Shown: in pieces, positions 5,680 to 9,181 of the stretch | Layout: each line of letters starts with the position of its first letter | Position numbering within the stretch: position 1 is the first letter of the stretch | Assembly: GCF_000331775.1 (NCBI RefSeq) | Contig: NZ_CAPJ01000002.1 | Coordinates: 1 to 9,181, forward strand | Origin: Xanthomonas translucens pv. translucens DSM 18974 | GTDB lineage: Bacteria; Pseudomonadota; Gammaproteobacteria; Xanthomonadales; Xanthomonadaceae | DNA: 9,181 nt | Direction of reading: 5' to 3' | Position numbers and translations under genes: made by a program | The notes under the pieces: generated by a model | Database searches by the model: none | The model's input: the letters and a program-made list of their open reading frames with translations, nothing else | Told to the model about the DNA's origin: nothing

Positions 5680-8600
5680 TCAATGAGGCAATAGCGTCAT
5701 CAACCATGCGATCTCCTCTTGGTCGAATACCGGGAAATCTTCCGCTGCGCCTGCGAAGGGATCCGCATCTTGCTCCAAGAACGCAGCGCTGGACGCTGCC
5801 AGTTCGCCGTCCGTCGGCATGCCAGGATCCGGGAGGCCGCCGATCCTGGTACGCTGGCGTTTTACGCCCCAGCTACTGAGGGGGAGCAAAGGCGGTGCAT
5901 CGCGCTGTTCGGGAACGAATACCTCGGCAGCCTGCTGTGCAGAGGAGCGGTTGACAGAACTCTCTGATCGGGACCGTTTGCGGTTGCTTGCCCGAGCCCG
6001 GTCTGCCTCGTGAATTGGGCTGGGCGCGTCCAGTTCACGCTCCAGGGAATCGGCGAATGCATCCACGGACTCCTGGCTCGGAGTTTGAGCCGAAGCAGAG
6101 GACGGCTTCGCCCCTTTCACCCCTAATGCTTGAAGGATGCGGTGCCAACGCTGGGAGGCTGGGGGAAGCGTTCCACTGATGGCTTCGAGTTCTGTGACGC
6201 CCACACGGCGAAATAGCTGCAACAATCCTTCCCTGCTCATCTCAAACCGCGTCATGGCTTCATGAAATGCTTGCGCTGGGTGGGAGTGGCACTGGAAAAA
6301 CCCCAGCACGCGAACCACTTGCGCGTGGTCGGCAACCAGATGGGCCGTGCCTTCGGGAACACGGTTATGGGTTCTTGTGACCAATGCCGGCGCGTGCGGC
6401 AATCCCTTTTTCACCGCATCCAGCGCAGGACGTCCGCCGAGGCAGGCCAAGGCGACGAGGCGGTCGTTGGTCAACGCGGCCAAGGCCGGATCAGGGCTGG
6501 ATAACTGGGCAAAAATACTTTCCAGCGCCTGCTTGCCGCCATCTTGGCTGGCGATGGCTACCACCTGGTCCGGGGTCAGGCCATAGGGGGGCTGGCACAG
6601 CACCGGCAACAGCCGCTGCACCGTCTCCAGCGCCTGTTTGCTACCGCCATTGCTGGCGATGGCTATCACCTGGTCCGTGGTCAGGCCATAGGGGGGCTGG
6701 CACAGCACCGGCAACAGCCGCTGCACCGTCTCCAGCGACTGCTTGGCACCGATATTGCTGGCGATGGCCACCACCTGGTCCGGGATCAGGCTATAGGGGG
6801 GCTGGCACAGCACGGGCAACAGCCGCTGCACCGTCTCCAGCGCCTGCTTGCCGCCATTATTGCTGGCGATGGCCACCACCTGGTCCGGGGTCAGGCCATA
6901 GGGGGGCTGGCGCAGCACCGGCAACAGCCGCTGCACCGTCTCCAGCGCCTGCCTGCCGCCATCGTGGCTGGCGATGGCCACCACCTGGTTCGGAGTCAGG
7001 CCATAGGGCGGCTGGCACAGCACCGGCAACAGCCGCTGCACCGTCTCCAGCGCCGGCTTGCCGCCGTAGCTGGCGATAGCCACCACCTGTTTCGGGGTCA
7101 GGCCATAGGGGTGCTTGCACAGCACCGGCAACAGCCGCCGCACCGTCTCCAGCGCCGGCTTGCCGCCATGATTGCTGACGATGGCCACCACCTGTTTCGG
7201 GGTCAGGCCATAGGGGTGCTTGCACAGCACCGGCAACAGCCGCCGCACCGTCTCCAGTGCCGGCTTGCCACCGCCATTGCTGACGATGGCTATCACCTGG
7301 TCCGGGGTCAGGCCATAGGGGGGCTTGCACAGCAGGGGCAACAGCCGCTGCACCGTCTCCAGCGCCTGTTTGGCGCCCTTATAGTTGGCGATGGCCACCA
7401 CCTGCTTCGGGGTCAGGCCATAGGGGGGCTGGCACAGCACCGGCAACAGCCGCTGCACCGTCTCCAGCGCCTGCCTGCCGCCATCGTGGCTGGCGATGGT
7501 CACCACCTGGTCCGGGGTCAGGCCATGGAGCGGCTGGCACAGCACGGGCAACAGCCGCTGCACCGTCTCCAGCGCCTGCTTGCCGCCATGATTGCTGGCG
7601 ATGGCCACCACCTGGTTCGGGGTCAGGCCATAGGGGGGCTGGCACAGCACCGGCAACAGCCGCTGCACCGTCTCCAGCGCCTGCCTGCCGCCATCGTGGC
7701 TGGCGATGGTCACCACCTGGTCCGGGGTCAGGCCATAGGGCGGCTGGCACAGCACGGGCAACAGCCGCTGCACCGTCTCCAGCGCCTGCTTGCCGCCATT
7801 ATTGCTGGCGATGGCCACCACCTGCTCCAGGGTCAGGCCATAGGGGGGCTGGCGCAGCACGGGCAACAGCCGGTGCACCGTCTCCAGCGCCTGCCTGCCG
7901 CCATCGTGGCTGGCGATGGCCACCACCTGCTCCGGGGTCAGGCCATAGGGCGGCTGGCACAGTACCGGCAACAGCCGGTGCACCGTCTCCAACGCCTGCT
8001 TGCCGCCATTATTGTTGACGATGGCCACCACCTGGTTCCGGGTCAGGCCATAGGGGGGCTTGCACAGCACGGGCAACAGCCGCTGCACCGTCCCCAGCGC
8101 CAGCTTGCTGCCATGATTGCTGACGATGGCCACCACCTGGTCCGGGAGCAGGTGCAGGGGGGCGCCAGTCAGCGCATTGCGCGATGCATGCACGGCCTCC
8201 ACCGCGTTCACGCCGCCACGTTTTGCAATCTTGAGGAGTTGGCCTGTGACCAACTGTAACGGTGGAGCTCTCAACTCTTCCGCCACCGTGAGCAAGGCCT
8301 CCAGGGCCCGTGCGCCCGACTTCTGTTTGCCGACGCCGACGATGTCTTCGTGTGTCGCCTCTGGCAACGCCGCAATCATCTCCGAATACCTGGCCGCTAT
8401 GGTCCCTAGCGCTGGCGGGTGTTTGCTGAGCTCAACGATGTGCGCGTGTGTAAACCCATGGCCGACCAGTGCCTCGTGGTGCTGCGCCACTGTCGAACGC
8501 ACCTTCGGTTTGATCTTCTCCTGTTGCTGCTGGCTGTAGCCGAACGTGCCTAGATCCACATGCGCGGCAGGCAAAGCGTCGGAGGTCTGGGCAGAACGCC

Positions 8601-9015
8601 GCCGCGCCGCCGCTTTGGTGCGCGGCGGCGCGGCAGTGATCGCCGCACTTGCTGAGGGCTGCGGGTCATCTACTGCACGCAGAGCCGATTGCACCTCATC
8701 CCCCTCTCCTGGAGCAGACTCTGCACGAGCAGCGCCGAAGGAAGGCAATGAATCAAAAGGCGATCCAGCAAAAAGCGACGGATCAATCTGCTGACGTAGC
8801 AGGCCGCTCAAGCTGCCCGCTGAAAACGCCGGCGAGCGTGCAGGGGAGGGCGGCGGACTGGTCCGGGATACCATCCGCCGAGCGGGCAAGCCATCCAGGG
8901 GACTGCTGGCAGGCGTAGACACCAACCGATCCGCGATGGGCTGGACCGCATCCGGCTGAGATCCGGCCTGAAGCTCGCGAGCAGTACTTGGCGTGCGGGA
9001 GCGAATAGGCTCCAT
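5680..9015 (-). CDS. tal: TAL effector (type III-secreted transcription activator-like effector), full length, 15.5 repeats
   Basis: Secreted into plant cells by the type III system; it enters the nucleus, binds a host promoter through its repeats and activates the gene. The 1111 residues form the full family layout. Residues 1-288 are the N-terminal region with the secretion signal; it begins MEPIRSRTPS, against the usual MDPIRSRTPS, and is the standard length. Residues 289-832 are 15 repeats plus a half repeat. Residues 833-1111 are the C-terminal region, with FFQCHSHPAQAF near 905, basic NLSs RKRSR (1012-1016) and VKRQR (1051-1055), and an acidic activation domain ending EEIAWLMTLLPH. The start at 9015 is supported by AGAGGA 7 bases upstream. 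Oddities: Lys at 232 where Trp is expected, Ser at 278 where Trp is expected, a first NLS weakened to KGAKP (967-971), and rare RVDs. There are no stops or frameshifts, so it looks functional. It is not a truncated TALE, because both ends are complete. Confidence 0.97.
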   Translation of the reverse strand: MEPIRSRTPSTARELQAGSQPDAVQPIADRLVSTPASSPLDGLPARRMVSRTSPPPSPARSPAFSAGSLSGLLRQQIDPSLFAGSPFDSLPSFGAARAESAPGEGDEVQSALRAVDDPQPSASAAITAAPPRTKAAARRRSAQTSDALPAAHVDLGTFGYSQQQQEKIKPKVRSTVAQHHEALVGHGFTHAHIVELSKHPPALGTIAARYSEMIAALPEATHEDIVGVGKQKSGARALEALLTVAEELRAPPLQLVTGQLLKIAKRGGVNAVEAVHASRNALTGAPLHLLPDQVVAIVSNHGSKLALGTVQRLLPVLCKPPYGLTRNQVVAIVNNNGGKQALETVHRLLPVLCQPPYGLTPEQVVAIASHDGGRQALETVHRLLPVLRQPPYGLTLEQVVAIASNNGGKQALETVQRLLPVLCQPPYGLTPDQVVTIASHDGGRQALETVQRLLPVLCQPPYGLTPNQVVAIASNHGGKQALETVQRLLPVLCQPLHGLTPDQVVTIASHDGGRQALETVQRLLPVLCQPPYGLTPKQVVAIANYKGAKQALETVQRLLPLLCKPPYGLTPDQVIAIVSNGGGKPALETVRRLLPVLCKHPYGLTPKQVVAIVSNHGGKPALETVRRLLPVLCKHPYGLTPKQVVAIASYGGKPALETVQRLLPVLCQPPYGLTPNQVVAIASHDGGRQALETVQRLLPVLRQPPYGLTPDQVVAIASNNGGKQALETVQRLLPVLCQPPYSLIPDQVVAIASNIGAKQSLETVQRLLPVLCQPPYGLTTDQVIAIASNGGSKQALETVQRLLPVLCQPPYGLTPDQVVAIASQDGGKQALESIFAQLSSPDPALAALTNDRLVALACLGGRPALDAVKKGLPHAPALVTRTHNRVPEGTAHLVADHAQVVRVLGFFQCHSHPAQAFHEAMTRFEMSREGLLQLFRRVGVTELEAISGTLPPASQRWHRILQALGVKGAKPSSASAQTPSQESVDAFADSLERELDAPSPIHEADRARASNRKRSRSESSVNRSSAQQAAEVFVPEQRDAPPLLPLSSWGVKRQRTRIGGLPDPGMPTDGELAASSAAFLEQDADPFAGAAEDFPVFDQEEIAWLMTLLPH
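5683..6519 (-). other. TALE C-terminal region: nuclear localisation signals and acidic activation domain
   Basis: The 279 residues after the half repeat start SIFAQLSSPDPALAALTNDRL and match the family length (about 278). NLS 1 is degenerate (VKGAKP at 966-971 in place of KRAKP). NLS 2 (RKRSRS) and NLS 3 (VKRQRT) keep their basic cores. The last 30 residues are acidic and aromatic (DADPFAGAAEDF, then QEEIAWLMTLLPH), as in the acidic activation domain that recruits the host transcription machinery. Confidence 0.9.
6520..8151 (-). repeat. TALE DNA-binding repeat array: 15 full repeats plus a 20-residue half repeat
   Basis: Repeats run from 8151 down to 6520, 105 bp each except repeat 11 (102 bp). 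RVDs in order: 1 NH, 2 NN, 3 HD, 4 NN, 5 HD, 6 NH, 7 HD, 8 YK, 9 NG, 10 NH, 11 Y* (residue 13 missing), 12 HD, 13 NN, 14 NI, 15 NG, 16 (half) QD. I checked the RVD codons in the DNA for repeats 1, 4, 6, 8 and 11. The consensus unit is LTPDQVVAIAS-RVD-GGKQALETVQ-RLLPVLCQPPYG. It is 35 residues, against the common 34, because of the PPYG end. By the standard code (HD=C, NG=T, NI=A, NN=G/A, NH=G) the predicted box after position 0 is GRCRCGC?TG?CRAT?, with YK, Y* and QD uncertain (QD perhaps C, Y* perhaps T). Confidence 0.95.
8152..8355 (-). other. Cryptic N-terminal repeats -1 and 0 of the TALE, with atypical position-0 reader
   Basis: Residues 221-288 form the two degenerate repeats that nucleate DNA binding. 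The backbone-contacting KRGG of repeat 0 (residues 265-268) is intact. In repeat -1 the usual KQWSGAR reads KQKSGAR: codon 8320-8322 is AAG, giving Lys at exactly residue 232. Structural work on standard TALEs shows Trp232 packing against the 5' thymine. In repeat 0, HAWRNALTG reads HASRNALTG, with a TCG serine codon at 8182-8184. Ralstonia TALEs carry Arg at the 232 equivalent and prefer G at position 0, so a changed preference here is plausible but unproven. Confidence 0.85.
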
Positions 9016-9022
9016 CAGTCAT

Positions 9023-9028
9023 TCCTCT
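9023..9028 (-). promoter_or_regulatory. Ribosome binding site of the TALE gene
   Basis: AGAGGA on the minus strand lies 7 bases before the ATG at 9015. Another ATG at 9022-9020 directly abuts the AGAGGA but is out of frame and too close to be used. This supports the 9015 start, which also restores the conserved MxPIRSRTPS N-terminus. Confidence 0.8.
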
Positions 9029-9047
9029 TTCAAAGAAGGCGGATAAC

Positions 9048-9059
9048 TTGCAAATGCAA
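9048..9059. repeat. Short inverted repeat in the TALE leader
   Basis: TTGCATTTGCAA (minus strand) consists of 5-bp arms TTGCA/TGCAA around TT, about 32 bases upstream of the start codon. It might be an operator-like site, or may simply be chance. Confidence 0.3.
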
Positions 9060-9100
9060 CACGTTGGCAGTCCGCGCCAAGCATGAGGGTTGAAACAACG

Positions 9101-9146
9101 GGGCCAGAGAGAAGTATCCGTTTGAATCAGACATCTCCTCTGGCCC
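9101..9146. repeat. Inverted repeat in the TALE upstream region
   Basis: GGGCCAGAG at 9101-9109 is the exact reverse complement of CTCTGGCCC at 9138-9146. Three more pairs form if one base is bulged. The loop is about 28 bases. It lies 86-131 bases upstream of the effector start. If transcription begins upstream of it, the leader mRNA would fold here; otherwise it may be a regulator site or a relic of a transposon end. No convincing -35/-10 pair can be named in 9016-9181, so the promoter is unassigned. Confidence 0.5.
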
Positions 9147-9181
9147 TGAGTTTTCCTTAGAATATCAATGCTAAGCTGCAA

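Noticed and set aside
6520..8151. CRISPR array or tandem satellite
   Set aside because: The 105-bp units are contiguous, in frame and coding, with variation concentrated at the RVD codons; there are no spacers.
6544..8259. Long open frame of 571 codons antisense to the TALE repeats, itself repetitive (AGDGHHLVRGQAIGGLAQ units)
   Set aside because: It exists because a stop-free antisense frame is copied in every repeat unit. It follows the TALE period exactly, including the shorter repeat 11, and has no evident ribosome binding site or known family.
5680..9015. Truncated or interfering TALE (truncTALE/iTALE)
   Set aside because: The N-terminal region has the full 288 residues, and the C-terminal region keeps two NLSs and the activation domain, so it is a full-length activator type.
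8783..9181. Minus-strand frame running through the TALE leader into the 5' end of the gene
   Set aside because: It starts at a TTG at the window edge and overlaps the TALE start out of frame. Its internal ATG at 9022 directly abuts the Shine-Dalgarno, too close for use. The product resembles nothing known.

Overview
The window comes from a Xanthomonas chromosome or one of its accessory regions. Three things point there. The DNA is very GC-rich. It carries a large NAD-dependent glutamate dehydrogenase of the ~180 kDa class. It also carries a complete transcription activator-like effector (TALE), a type III effector family found essentially in Xanthomonas, with relatives in Ralstonia. The repeats are almost all 35 residues and end in PPYG, and the repeat variable di-residues (RVDs) include YK, Y* and QD. 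From memory this fits early-branching, cereal-associated xanthomonads (X. translucens type) better than X. oryzae or X. citri; that assignment is inference.

Layout. (1) Bases 1-4929, plus strand: the NAD-glutamate dehydrogenase, missing only its extreme 5' end, with a 14-bp palindrome over its stop codon and a strong hairpin just downstream. (2) Bases about 4975-5680: mobile-element debris. It holds the C-terminal tail of a P4-type tyrosine integrase (plus strand), a possible terminator, and a twice-frameshifted, truncated N-terminal piece of an IS5-family transposase (minus strand). (3) Bases 5680-9015, minus strand: the TALE gene, 1111 codons, with an intact N-terminal region, 15 full repeats plus a half repeat, nuclear localisation signals and acidic activation domain. 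(4) Bases 9016-9181: its 5' leader, with a good ribosome binding site and a long-armed inverted repeat.

The dehydrogenase is core metabolism and the TALE is an acquired virulence factor. They converge, and the integrase and transposase remnants between them record how the accessory segment came to lie beside a housekeeping gene. They do not appear to share a pathway.

The most notable signal is inside the TALE. Residue 232, the tryptophan that reads the 5' T (position 0) in standard TALEs, is lysine here, and the tryptophan expected near residue 278 is serine. Together with the rare RVDs and a run of three repeats with proline at position 17, this suggests a DNA-reading protein whose initiation rule may differ from the standard T0 code.
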